The notes: generated by a model not told the origin, from the sequence alone. A stretch of 64,000 nt of DNA from Aquiflexum gelatinilyticum (GCF_024741135.1 NZ_JANSUY010000002.1:372001-436000), one strand, 5' to 3'; positions 1 through 7,360 are shown, counted from the first letter of the stretch. Made by a program: numbers and translations.

Positions 1-876
1 ATTGCAAAAGCCATCGCATTTACCGGTTCACATTATGGTGGTATGGCACTGTTCAAGACAGCAAGCCAAAGGAATGAACCGATACCTGTTTATGCCGAAA
101 TGGGTTCTGTGAATCCGATTTTTACCTTCGAGCAAAAACTTTCCAAAGACATTGCAGGAAGTGCCAAAGCATTTATATCTTCTTTGACCCTTGGGGTGGG
201 GCAGTTCTGTACCAATCCGGGTTTGATCTTTGTCCCAAAAAGTCTGCAAAAGGAATTTGCGGCAGCAATAAAATCCGAAATCGAGGACATAGCCGCCGCA
301 CCGATGCTGCATGAAGGCATTGCGGATGCTTATTACAATGCACTGCAATACCTTCAGGGCAGAGAAGAATTGGAATGGGTCAAAGTAGCTGCAGCCAAAG
401 ACTTGATCAAAGGCCATCCTGCCTTGGCAAAAATCAAAGCCAAGGATTGGTTGAGTGATGACAAATTCCAACAGGAAGTTTTCGGGGCATTTGCGCTGAT
501 GGTGGTGTATGAAGGGGAAGATGATTTGCTTGCCATAGCCGAAAAACTCCATGGGCAGCTGACCATTACCATTTGGGCGGAAGAAGAAGAACTCAGCGAC
601 AAACTTTTTCTGATCAATCTTCTTGAGGAGAAATGCGGCAGAATGCTGTACAAAGGCGTTCCGACCGGAGTGGAAGTCGGCTATGCCATGCAACATGGAG
701 GTCCTTATCCATCCACCTCTGACAGCAGAAGTACTTCCGTCGGTGTCTATGCAATCAAGAGATTTGCAAGACCGATAGCATTCCAAGACATGCCGGATAT
801 TTTATTGCCTGATGCACTGAGAGAAAGCAATCCATTGGGGATATGGAGAACAATAGACGGAGAATTCATAAAGTAG
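1..876 (+). CDS. 2,5-dioxovalerate (alpha-ketoglutarate semialdehyde) dehydrogenase, ALDH family, 5' end missing
   Basis: The reading frame is open from base 1, so the N-terminal part of this aldehyde dehydrogenase lies outside the window; 291 residues are visible. The fragment carries the ALDH core: the general-base glutamate in 'YAEMGSVNP' (codon 97-99) and the nucleophilic cysteine in 'GVGQFCTNPG' (codon 208-210). The 'AEMGS' and 'QFCTNPG' forms are typical of NADP-type ketoglutarate semialdehyde dehydrogenases rather than of general ALDHs. The enzyme oxidises 2,5-dioxopentanoate to 2-oxoglutarate. The two following genes encode a hydroxyproline epimerase and a D-amino-acid oxidase, so hydroxyproline breakdown is the likely context. 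The substrate is inferred from neighbours and motif style. Confidence 0.88.
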   Translation: MAKAIAFTGSHYGGMALFKTASQRNEPIPVYAEMGSVNPIFTFEQKLSKDIAGSAKAFISSLTLGVGQFCTNPGLIFVPKSLQKEFAAAIKSEIEDIAAAPMLHEGIADAYYNALQYLQGREELEWVKVAAAKDLIKGHPALAKIKAKDWLSDDKFQQEVFGAFALMVVYEGEDDLLAIAEKLHGQLTITIWAEEEELSDKLFLINLLEEKCGRMLYKGVPTGVEVGYAMQHGGPYPSTSDSRSTSVGVYAIKRFARPIAFQDMPDILLPDALRESNPLGIWRTIDGEFIK

Positions 877-895
877 GCAGAAAAAAATTGTTTTT

Positions 896-927
896 GTCAA
901 CAGTCAACAGTCCATAGTCCACAGATC
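896..927 (+). repeat. Degenerate GTCCACAG-word repeat, copy a
   Basis: This block lies 20 nt after the ALDH stop codon and consists of overlapping words such as GTCAACAG, GTCCATAG and GTCCACAG. It belongs to a family seen at five other places in the window, always just downstream of a stop codon. Confidence 0.7.
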
Positions 928-954
928 GGCTTAAATTGGAAGTTAGGTGATATA

Positions 955-1026
955 TAACATTCCAACTTTCAAAACCTTACAACATTGCAACATTAAATTT
1001 TCGGATTTTCCCAATCTTCCAATTTC
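955..1026. repeat. Degenerate AACATT/AACCTT-word repeat abutting a start codon
   Basis: This low-complexity block is made of words such as CCAACTTTC, AAAACCTTAC, AACATTGCAAC and CCAATCTTCC. It ends two bases before the ATG of the epimerase gene. Its reverse complement (words GTTGTAAGGTTTTG, AAAGTTGG) resembles the blocks at 5943-6015 and 46384-46427. No ribosome-binding site is visible. Confidence 0.55.
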
Positions 1027-1028
1027 TT

Positions 1029-2033
1029 ATGTCCACTAGAAGTACCTTCTCCTGTATAGACGCCCACACCTGTGGCAACCCTGTACGTGTTGTCTCAGGT
1101 GGTGTGCCTTTTTTGAAAGGTAACAACATGCTCGAAAAGCGTCAATATTTTTTGGATAAACTGGATTGGATAAGGAGAGGTCTGATGTTTGAACCACGGG
1201 GTCACGATATGATGTCAGGCTCCATGCTATTCCCACCCCATGACCCTGAAAATGACTTTGCGGTGCTTTTTATCGAGACCTCAGGTTGTCTTCCTATGTG
1301 TGGGCACGGGACCATCGGTACCATCACCATCGCCATTGAGGAAGGATTGATCCATCCAAAGACTCCGGGATTTTTGAGGATGGAGGCCCCGGCAGGATTG
1401 GTTTTGGTATCCTACAAACAGGAAGGCAAGAAAGTTAAATCCGTCAAACTCACCAATGTCAAAAGTTATCTTGCTGCCGAAAGTCTGGAGATCGAGACCG
1501 AAGAACTCGGAAAACTCATCGTGGATGTGGCTTATGGCGGCAACTTCTATTGCATAGTCGATCCGCAAAAAAATTTTCCTGGATTGGAGCATTTCAGGGC
1601 AGAGCAGTTGATCTCTATGGCTAGGAATCTCAGACAAAAAATGAATGAAACCTATGAATTTGTTCATCCTGAACATTCCCAAATCCGCGGTTTATCACAT
1701 GTGATGTGGACCGGAAAAACCCTTGATCCAACAAGTTCCGCAAGAAATGCGGTTTTCTACGGAGACAAAGCCATCGACCGCTCACCCTGCGGGACGGGCA
1801 CTTCGGCCAGGATGGCTCAGTGGTTTGCCAAAGGACTTTTGAAGCCCGGAGATGATTTTATTCATGAGAGTTTTATCGGGTCCAAATTTACAGGACGGAT
1901 AGAAGAAGTGACTGAGATCGGAGACAAACCCGCCATTGTTCCAAGTATCGAAGGATGGGCCAAGGTATATGGCTACAATACAATCATCTTGGATGATGAT
2001 GATCCTTATGTGCATGGATTTCAGGTAATCTGA
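1029..2033 (+). CDS. 4-hydroxyproline 2-epimerase (proline racemase family)
   Basis: The 334-residue product is a PLP-independent racemase of the proline racemase fold, which interconverts trans-4-hydroxy-L-proline and cis-4-hydroxy-D-proline using two cysteines as acid and base. Both are present: Cys91 in 'MCGHGTIG' and Cys254 in 'SPCGTGTSA'. A threonine at the second site would have indicated the dehydratase subfamily. The protein begins 'FSCIDAHTCGNPVRVV', as is usual for the family, which supports the ATG at 1029. It lies between a ketoglutarate semialdehyde dehydrogenase and an FAD amino-acid oxidase, which fits a hydroxyproline pathway; the cytoplasmic deaminase step is not in the window. 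Proline racemase activity cannot be excluded by sequence alone. Confidence 0.9.
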   Translation: MSTRSTFSCIDAHTCGNPVRVVSGGVPFLKGNNMLEKRQYFLDKLDWIRRGLMFEPRGHDMMSGSMLFPPHDPENDFAVLFIETSGCLPMCGHGTIGTITIAIEEGLIHPKTPGFLRMEAPAGLVLVSYKQEGKKVKSVKLTNVKSYLAAESLEIETEELGKLIVDVAYGGNFYCIVDPQKNFPGLEHFRAEQLISMARNLRQKMNETYEFVHPEHSQIRGLSHVMWTGKTLDPTSSARNAVFYGDKAIDRSPCGTGTSARMAQWFAKGLLKPGDDFIHESFIGSKFTGRIEEVTEIGDKPAIVPSIEGWAKVYGYNTIILDDDDPYVHGFQVI

Positions 2034-2035
2034 AA

Positions 2036-2095
2036 GAAGCGAGAAGCTAGAGGCGAGAACCTAGAACCGAGAGGCGAGAAGCGAAAAAGAAAGAA
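2036..2095 (+). repeat. Degenerate GCGAGAAGC-word repeat
   Basis: Starting two bases after the epimerase stop codon, the sequence repeats purine-rich words such as GCGAGAAGC, TAGAGGCGAGAA and CTAGAACCGAGA with small variations. It encodes nothing recognisable. Confidence 0.55.
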
Positions 2096-2132
2096 ATTAG
2101 AACCCTTTACTATCCGCCAACGCGTAGCAGAT

Positions 2133-2163
2133 AACTATGACAACGCGAAGCGGACAACAATTA
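2133..2163 (-). repeat. Dispersed 31-nt element, copy 1
   Basis: The reverse complement of this stretch matches 23050-23080 at 30 of 31 positions by eye; the core word is GCTTCGCGTTGTCATAGTT. Just upstream, the word AACGCGTAGCAGATAACT looks like a diverged tandem copy of AACGCGAAGCGGACAAC. Confidence 0.75.
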
Positions 2164-2202
2164 CACCAACAACAACATTTAAATCCAAACATTACCAGAA
2201 TT

Positions 2203-2237
2203 CAGTCTCATGTCTCACGTCTTTCATCTTACGTCTA
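2203..2237 (+). repeat. GTCTCATGTCTCACGTC-word repeat abutting a start codon
   Basis: This block of near-repeats (GTCTCATG, TCTCACG, TCTTTCATC, TTACGTC) ends one base before the ATG of the oxidase gene. A very similar block occurs at 23323-23364 upstream of guaB. Confidence 0.65.
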
Positions 2238-2238
2238 A

Positions 2239-3483
2239 ATGAAACCAACCATCATCATCGGCGGCGGGATCGTCGGACTGTTTACTGCGTATTTCCTTCA
2301 AAAATCAGGAACGGAAGTCATCATCATCGACAAAGGTGACATGCAGGTCAATTGCTCCACCGGCAATGCAGGTATGATCGTGCCGAGTCACATCATTCCG
2401 CTAGCCGCGCCTGGCATGATCAGCAAGGGGATTTCATGGATGTTTTCCTCCAAAAGCCCCTTCTATATCCACCCTAGATTTGACCGAAAACTGTTGCAGT
2501 GGTCATGGTTGTTTTACCAATCAGCCAACAAATCCCACGTCGAAAAGAGCATTCCTTATCTGAAAAACCTCAGCCTGATGAGCAAAGCGTTGTACCAACA
2601 GTTCAAGGCTGAGCACATCGAGTCAAACTTGGGGTTGGTAGAAAAAGGTTTGATGATGATCTACCAAACTGCCGAGGTTGAAAAGGAAGAGATTGAATTT
2701 GCACATTTGGCGCAGAAACATGGTTTGGCTGCAGAAATCCTAAGCCCCGCGGATATCCGGAATATTGAACCCAACCTTGAGGTAAAAGCACGTGGGGCAG
2801 TTTTATTTCCCGGTGATGCCCACCTTTCCCCCGCTGCTTTGTATGGCTTTTTGAAAAATCATTTGGAAGAAAATGGTGTGCAGTTCAAGAACAAAGTGAC
2901 AGTCACCGGATTTGAAACAAAATCCGACAAAGTCATCGGCGTATTGACTTCGGAAGGAAAAATCGAAGGGGATAAGTTTGTGCTTTGCGGAGGCGCTTGG
3001 TCTGCCGAATTGGCTAAGATGTTGGATTTTTCACTTCCTATGATGGGCGGAAAAGGGTACAGTTTTATCCAGGATAACAAGCCTGAAATCAAGCAGGCGA
3101 GCATTTTGACGGAAATGAAAGTTGCCGTCAGTCCTTATGGCAATCAGATCCGTTTTGGAGGCACGATGGAAATCGCCGGCACGGACGAGTCCATCAACAT
3201 CAACCGGGTCAAGGGAATCTTCGAATCCATCAACCGGTATTATCCGGATTTTCAATCCAAATTCCCCGAAACCGATCAGATCTGGAAAGGCCTGAGACCC
3301 TGTTCACCGGACGGTTTGCCGTATATCGGTTTTGCGCCAAATTGGAAGAATGTCCTTGTCGGCAGCGGCCATTCCATGATGGGAATCAGTTTGGCACCCG
3401 CGACAGGAAAGATCCTTGCAGAACTCTATGCCCAAAAATCCCCAAGTATGGAATTGGCAGGGTTTAAGGTGGATAGGTTTTGA
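2239..3483 (+). CDS. FAD-dependent D-amino-acid oxidase/dehydrogenase, probable cis-4-hydroxy-D-proline oxidase
   Basis: The 414-residue product is a DAO-family flavoprotein. It opens with the dinucleotide-binding motif 'IIIGGGIVGLFTAYFL' (glycines 8-13), followed by an acidic residue in 'VIIIDKG' for the ribose. The C-terminal FAD contact region reads 'GLRPCSPDGLPYIG' and 'LVGSGHSMMG', as in DadA-like dehydrogenases. Such enzymes oxidise a D-amino acid to the imine. Next to a hydroxyproline epimerase, the likely substrate is cis-4-hydroxy-D-proline, giving pyrroline-4-hydroxy-2-carboxylate. No signal peptide is visible, so it should act at or in the cytoplasm. The 205-nt gap before it is filled with repeat words. 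The family is certain; the substrate is inferred from context. Confidence 0.87.
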   Translation: MKPTIIIGGGIVGLFTAYFLQKSGTEVIIIDKGDMQVNCSTGNAGMIVPSHIIPLAAPGMISKGISWMFSSKSPFYIHPRFDRKLLQWSWLFYQSANKSHVEKSIPYLKNLSLMSKALYQQFKAEHIESNLGLVEKGLMMIYQTAEVEKEEIEFAHLAQKHGLAAEILSPADIRNIEPNLEVKARGAVLFPGDAHLSPAALYGFLKNHLEENGVQFKNKVTVTGFETKSDKVIGVLTSEGKIEGDKFVLCGGAWSAELAKMLDFSLPMMGGKGYSFIQDNKPEIKQASILTEMKVAVSPYGNQIRFGGTMEIAGTDESININRVKGIFESINRYYPDFQSKFPETDQIWKGLRPCSPDGLPYIGFAPNWKNVLVGSGHSMMGISLAPATGKILAELYAQKSPSMELAGFKVDRF

Positions 3484-3640
3484 GCATTCCCCTGTGTATG
3501 GATTGGATAATTAACTAAAAGAGTTTAAGTTTAGGTAATTGAAAATAACAGCAATACTGTTGATTCCAGCCCAGATTGGGTAGATTTAAATTGGTCTTGT
3601 TGATTTACAATTGTTGGCAGCAAGTTTTTTGGGAAAAAGG

Positions 3641-4048
3641 ATGAACAAGAAATTACTTCCATTATGGATTTTTTTTGCAGGGATAAACTTATTCCTAACA
3701 ATTTATTTTTACCGTGGGACAATTCAAGAACTCGGACACATCTTCGCGTTAATAGGACTCTTTGGAATAGTGATGATTTTTGAAATCATTAGAAAACACA
3801 AAGACTTTAAACTATCGGGAGACAAATTAATTATCCGACAAATATTAAGACCCGAGAGGAAATTGAACTTAGGACAGCTACAGAGTTGGACTGAAAACAA
3901 CTTCTATTTCCACGGACAAGTGAACAGAAACTTGATTTTAAAAATTAAAGACAGTGACAAAATTGATTTATCAGAAAAAGACGACTTGACCGAGTTTGAG
4001 CGACTCTTTCATTATTTGAGAGTTAACCATTTGAAGATTCGAGAATAA
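3641..4048 (+). CDS. Hypothetical two-TM membrane protein, AT-rich
   Basis: The 135-residue product is not recognised. Two hydrophobic segments lie near the N-terminus ('LLPLWIFFAGINLFLTIYFY' and 'IFALIGLFGIVMIFEII'), followed by a soluble tail of about 85 residues that could fold as a small beta-rich, PH-like domain. An in-frame TTG at 3611 is possible, but the ATG at 3641 is preceded by GGGAAAAAGG and starts a conventional membrane N-terminus. The gene is visibly richer in A and T than its neighbours, stands alone, and is followed by a repeat-rich 520-nt gap. These features suggest recent acquisition. No function is proposed. Confidence 0.6.
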   Translation: MNKKLLPLWIFFAGINLFLTIYFYRGTIQELGHIFALIGLFGIVMIFEIIRKHKDFKLSGDKLIIRQILRPERKLNLGQLQSWTENNFYFHGQVNRNLILKIKDSDKIDLSEKDDLTEFERLFHYLRVNHLKIRE

Positions 4049-4571
4049 AAACCAGCTGCCAATTTTTTGCTTATGCTAGCTGTGGGTGCCGTGAGATTAA
4101 GACTAAAAGGAGAAAGGGATGTTTACGAAGATTTGGGTGCCACGCCCTTGAAAAGGATAGGGATACATGTTCTTATGTCTTCTCGTTTGATGAATATCCC
4201 AATGGATTTCAAATCAAAATCATTTCAGATTGACAATGGGGCGTAGCCCTTCAATCTTTGTAATTACCAAGTCAATATCGGTACCAAGAGGGGCGTAGCC
4301 CTGAAATCATAATGCCTATGGCAAATACGCATGAATGATAGATCTCAGGGCTACGCCCCTTTCGTTCATTTACCATGTCAATTTGCTACGAAGATTTAAG
4401 GGCTACGCCCCACCTATTTATGTATGCTATGATGCCAGCAAAATGATAACTTGATATAATTCTTGGCCAAACACTGAGAAGCCCGATACTTCCGACTTCC
4501 GACTTTGGTCTTCCGTCCTGTTTGAAGTATAATTTAACCTTACTGGAAAAGAAGCCGATAACCACTTAATC
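4049..4571. other. Non-coding 523-nt gap with REP-like repeats
   Basis: No plausible gene is seen on either strand. The gap contains five copies of a GGGCGTAGCCC-type word: four in the nested inverted repeat at 4238-4411 and one degraded copy near 4124-4147 (TACGAAGATTTGGGTGCCA followed by CGCCC). The remainder is AT-rich sequence without a recognisable signal. Confidence 0.7.
4238..4411. repeat. Nested inverted repeat with four GGGGCGTAGCCCT words (REP/MITE-like)
   Basis: Two copies of GGGGCGTAGCCCT (4238-4250 and 4290-4302) are followed by two inverted copies (4347-4360 and 4399-4411). The inner arms 4289-4308 and 4341-4360 are complementary at 19 of 20 positions. The outer arms, about 4238-4261 and 4388-4411, also match closely. 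Each word is itself a small palindrome (GGGC-GTA-GCCC). The whole could fold into a long double-layered hairpin around a centre near 4325. No transposase is nearby, so it is best described as a non-autonomous REP/BIME- or MITE-like element. Confidence 0.8.
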
Positions 4572-5309
4572 CTATTCCTCAAAAACCTGATCTTCTGCAT
4601 CGATAATAATCCTGATAAACCGGATGATATGGTCTATTTCCTCCCATGAAAAACCCAGATTTCCCTGAGAGTGGGCAAGTGCATCGCGCAACTGTCCGAT
4701 GTCATTCATCATCTTGACAAAGCGGTCTCTGCTATACTCCGGATCAAATTTTTTGAAGCGTAGGTTTTTGGAAAAGATTGAACCCAAGTCACCAAACTGC
4801 AGGCATTGCACCAAATCTATTTCTTCCTTCCTTCCCTTTTTCCACTCATAAAGTGACCGGGCACTGTTGAGCCGGTTTTCGGAAATGCTTTCTTCCCAAT
4901 GCGGCAGGTATTTGCGGATCAGTTCCTTCAGGTGGGTTTCCAATAGGCTGATCAATCCAAAAAACCCAATCCTGAGCGGAATCTTGTCGAGGTCAGTCCG
5001 GGTGACGATGTGTGCGATTTTCCCATCTTCTTCAATGAAATACCGTCTCTTTTCGATAAGTTTTCGGAAAGCAAATAATAGAGGCGTATCTGACGGCAAA
5101 ATATCTTCCGAAGCGATAGGAACCGGCCTCTCGTCATCCAAGTCAAACTTCATCAAAACCCCATTCACGTCCACAACGGCCGATTGGAAATTCCGTTTTT
5201 CCATTTCTTCCCTGTAATTTTCAATTCCAAAAACAAGCAGATCTTCAGCGATGGGCATGACATTGATCTGTTCTTCAAATAGCAGGCGGAGCCGGTCAAG
5301 GGATTTCAT
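4572..5309 (-). CDS. CBS-domain protein with HEPN-like C-terminal region
   Basis: The 245-residue product is not a named gene. Residues about 15-110 look like a CBS pair: 'SAVVDVNGVLMKFD' and 'RRYFIEEDGKIAHIVTRTDL' have the beta-strand/turn pattern of CBS halves, which usually bind adenine nucleotides. The remainder is helical and includes 'GQLRDALAHSQ' (about 206-215), in which R208 and H213 form an R-x4-H spacing like that of HEPN RNases. It is divergent from the KOW-like gene at 5391, with 81 nt between the starts. A nucleotide-sensing RNA-binding or RNA-cutting role is an inference; HEPN domains may also be inactive. Confidence 0.6.
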   Translation of the reverse strand: MKSLDRLRLLFEEQINVMPIAEDLLVFGIENYREEMEKRNFQSAVVDVNGVLMKFDLDDERPVPIASEDILPSDTPLLFAFRKLIEKRRYFIEEDGKIAHIVTRTDLDKIPLRIGFFGLISLLETHLKELIRKYLPHWEESISENRLNSARSLYEWKKGRKEEIDLVQCLQFGDLGSIFSKNLRFKKFDPEYSRDRFVKMMNDIGQLRDALAHSQGNLGFSWEEIDHIIRFIRIIIDAEDQVFEE

Positions 5310-5390
5310 ACTTTGTTGTTTTGGTTTTGTGAATTTATAAAAATACCCTTTATATTGACCGGATAGTTAGGTAACAAAATCATATATTTT

Positions 5391-5939
5391 ATGTCAGCAA
5401 TGGAATTGGGAATCGGCAGTCAAGTCAGACATCCAAAATTTGGAAAAGGGGTAGTCGTGGAGGCAGACGCTTCCTATTACAAGATTTATTTCAACTTTAT
5501 CGCAGAGGTCAAAACCATCGCAAGGGACTTTCAGCATTTTGAACTCATCGAAAAGAAAGAAGCAGAACCGATAGCATTCAGCCTTGCGGATATCGAAAGG
5601 GCAGTAGAAAACGCCATCAAAAAAATCCCACCTGCGGAAGCTTTGCCAAAGGTCAGCATGGCCCAAAAGTGGCTCAAAGGTACCATGATTCTCAATCCCT
5701 ACAATCCCGAACTGAGCAACAAGGAAGTGCCGATCGCGACATTTTTTCACAAGATCGTCATGGTCAGGGAGCGACTCCGCGTGCTTGAGCAAAATATCAA
5801 CAACCACGAGAAACTCGACGATCAGGACAGGATCGCACTGCAGCAATATATCACCCGAGCATACGGTTCACTGACCACTTTCAATGTGCTCTTTGCCGAT
5901 AAGGAAGATTACTTTAAAGGGGCGGGGAAGGAGGATTGA
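5391..5939 (+). CDS. KOW/Tudor-like N-terminal domain protein of unknown function
   Basis: The 182-residue product starts with a small beta-barrel-like segment, 'GSQVRHPKFGKGVVVEAD' (from about residue 8), which resembles the Tudor-like tail of PcrA/UvrD helicases and CarD/KOW domains that contact nucleic acid or RNA polymerase. The rest is a helical domain with no recognised signature. It is soluble and has no signal peptide. Two ATG codons lie close together (5391 and 5400); the first is used here. The role is unknown, and a link to transcription or repair is only suggested by the N-terminal domain. Confidence 0.65.
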   Translation: MSAMELGIGSQVRHPKFGKGVVVEADASYYKIYFNFIAEVKTIARDFQHFELIEKKEAEPIAFSLADIERAVENAIKKIPPAEALPKVSMAQKWLKGTMILNPYNPELSNKEVPIATFFHKIVMVRERLRVLEQNINNHEKLDDQDRIALQQYITRAYGSLTTFNVLFADKEDYFKGAGKED

Positions 5940-5942
5940 TTA

Positions 5943-6015
5943 AGTTTGAAGGTTTCAAGGTTAAAAAAGTTTTAAAGTTGGGAATTGGGTAAGAAGTTGA
6001 AGGTTTGAGGTGAAA
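5943..6015 (+). repeat. Degenerate AAGGTT/AAAGTT-word repeat after a stop codon
   Basis: Three bases after the stop of the preceding gene the sequence repeats words such as GTTTGAAGGTTTC, AAGGTTAAAAAAG, TTTTAAAGTTGGG and GAAGTTGAAGG. The same family appears in the same relative position at 46384-46427. Confidence 0.6.
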
Positions 6016-6172
6016 AGTAGGAGGATCGAAGTTTTTGAGATATGGAAAGATGCGGATTGTCTTAATGACTTGTTAAAATTGATTTTGTGAAATGTGAAAA
6101 ATAAAGAGTTCGATTCGAGGTATTCTGTTATTGAAAACACATTTTTTTTATATTTGATTAAATCGAAGAGGT

Positions 6173-6355
6173 ATGTTGACAAAAACTATGGTTAAAAAGC
6201 AATTGGAAAAACTGCCTGAAGAGTTTTCTTTGGATGAATTGGTAGGACAATTGATTTTGATCCAAAAAGTAGAAAAAGGCTTGATGGACTCCAATGAGGG
6301 AAGATTTATTTCTGAAGAAGAACTCGAAAAGGAAATCGGCAAATGGTTCGAATAA
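6173..6355 (+). CDS. Antitoxin of a ParE/RelE-type toxin-antitoxin pair
   Basis: The 60-residue product is acidic and helical ('MVKKQLEKLPEEFSLDELV', then 'ISEEELEKEIGKWFE'), as in the short antitoxins that precede ParE/RelE toxins in Bacteroidota. Its last 13 bases overlap the toxin start, so the pair is translationally coupled. A TATATTTG hexamer-like -10 element lies at 6149-6156, but a good -33 element was not seen. Such antitoxins usually bind their own promoter. Assignment rests mainly on size and on the adjacent toxin. Confidence 0.75.
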   Translation: MLTKTMVKKQLEKLPEEFSLDELVGQLILIQKVEKGLMDSNEGRFISEEELEKEIGKWFE

Positions 6356-6657
6356 ATTGGACCGCACAATCGGTTATTGATTTGAAGGAAATTGCGGAAT
6401 ATATAAGCAAAGACTCAAAAAAGTATGCCTCGCTTCAAATCCAAAGAATTAAGAATAGAACGCAAATCCTTAAGACAAACTCATATTCTGGTCAGATTTT
6501 AGAATTCTTCGGCAAGAAAGAAATTAGACATCTTGTTGAAGGAAATTATTTAATAATATATAGAATTGTTGATGAATCAAGGATAGATATTCTGACAATT
6601 CACCATTCAGCTAGAGATCTAGGAAAAAGGATTGATATTTTTACTCCAATAGTTTAG
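6343..6657 (+). CDS. Type II toxin, RelE/ParE family
   Basis: The 104-residue product has the RelE/ParE layout: 'INWTAQSVIDLKEIAEYISKDS' forms the N-terminal helical hairpin, and 'EIRHLVEGNYLIIYRIVDESRIDILTIHHSARDL' gives the central beta-sheet ending in the typical 'HHSARDL'. This pattern is closest to ParE-type toxins, which act on gyrase, although RelE-like mRNA cleavage cannot be excluded. The start ATG at 6343 lies within the antitoxin gene. The pair stands in an accessory stretch between repeats and a DUF4256 gene, as is common for mobile toxin-antitoxin modules. Confidence 0.87.
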   Translation: MVRINWTAQSVIDLKEIAEYISKDSKKYASLQIQRIKNRTQILKTNSYSGQILEFFGKKEIRHLVEGNYLIIYRIVDESRIDILTIHHSARDLGKRIDIFTPIV

Positions 6658-6668
6658 TAGGAAGAGCC

Positions 6669-7250
6669 ATGGATACTAAAAAGGAATTGTCAAGCGATCA
6701 GCGCGAAGTGCTTTTCAGAACGTTGAAATCCAGGTTTGAGAAAAACAAAAACCGTCACCAAGGCTTGGAATGGGCTTCGGTCCAATCCAAATTGGAATTC
6801 CATCTCAATGGCAAAGGAAGCCTAGAAAAGCTTTGGTCACTGCATCAAATGGAAATCACAGGCGGAGAACCTGATGTGGTCGGCTTCGATGACAACACTG
6901 GAGAATTTATTTTTTATGACTGTTCGGCAGAAAGCCCAAAAGGCCGTAGGAGCATTTGCTTTGACCGGGAAGGATTGGAATCGAGGAAAGATTTTCCCCC
7001 TGCAAACAACGCTGTAGACATTGCTGCTGAAATGGGCATTGACATCCTGACCGAATCCGAATACCGGGAATTTCAGCAGTTGGGTGAGTTCGATACCAAA
7101 ACCTCAAGTTGGATCCAAACACCCGATGCCGTCAGGAAACTTGGGGGAGCACTTTTTTGCGACCGTCGCTATGACCATGTTTTTACCTATCATAATGGAG
7201 CCCAATCTTATTATGGAGTCCGGGCATTCCGCGGGAAGCTTCGGATCTGA
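6669..7250 (+). CDS. DUF4256 family protein
   Basis: The 193-residue product matches the DUF4256 family in length and in its ordered motifs: 'LKSRFEKNKNRHQGLEWASVQ' near the N-terminus, 'LEKLWSLHQMEITGGEPDVVG', 'FYDCSAESPKGRRSICFDREGLESRK' and 'FDTKTSSWIQTPDAVRKLGGALFCDRRYD'. The family has no established activity. The protein is soluble and has no signal peptide. It starts 11 nt after the toxin gene and could share its transcript, but a functional link to the toxin-antitoxin pair is not implied. Confidence 0.85.
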   Translation: MDTKKELSSDQREVLFRTLKSRFEKNKNRHQGLEWASVQSKLEFHLNGKGSLEKLWSLHQMEITGGEPDVVGFDDNTGEFIFYDCSAESPKGRRSICFDREGLESRKDFPPANNAVDIAAEMGIDILTESEYREFQQLGEFDTKTSSWIQTPDAVRKLGGALFCDRRYDHVFTYHNGAQSYYGVRAFRGKLRI

Positions 7251-7304
7251 TTTCAATCTTCCAGAATGTATTTTCAGGTAATTGTTTTGGATCAATGATT
7301 TGCG

Positions 7305-7360
7305 ATGAGTTATAAAAATCAGATTTATAACTCATAATTTGCCCAATTTTGAGTTATAAA
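7305..7360. repeat. Inverted repeat ATGAGTTATAAA plus a third copy
   Basis: ATGAGTTATAAA (7305-7316) pairs perfectly with TTTATAACTCAT (7324-7335) around a 7-nt loop, and GAGTTATAAA recurs directly at 7351-7360. No T-tract follows, so it is not a standard terminator. Confidence 0.6.

Noticed and set aside
28-786. Long minus-strand ORF opposite the ALDH gene
   Set aside because: It is antisense to a gene with clear catalytic motifs and its translation resembles no protein family.
896-927. Possible CRISPR-like direct repeats in the GTCCAC-word blocks
   Set aside because: The words are short, overlapping and degenerate, with no constant repeat length, no unique spacers and no cas genes nearby.
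4050-4110. Possible integron attC-like or cassette-end sequence after the AT-rich gene at 3641
   Set aside because: The words CAGCTGCCAA and GCTAGCTGTGGG suggest a weak inverted pair, but no core sites or integrase could be identified.
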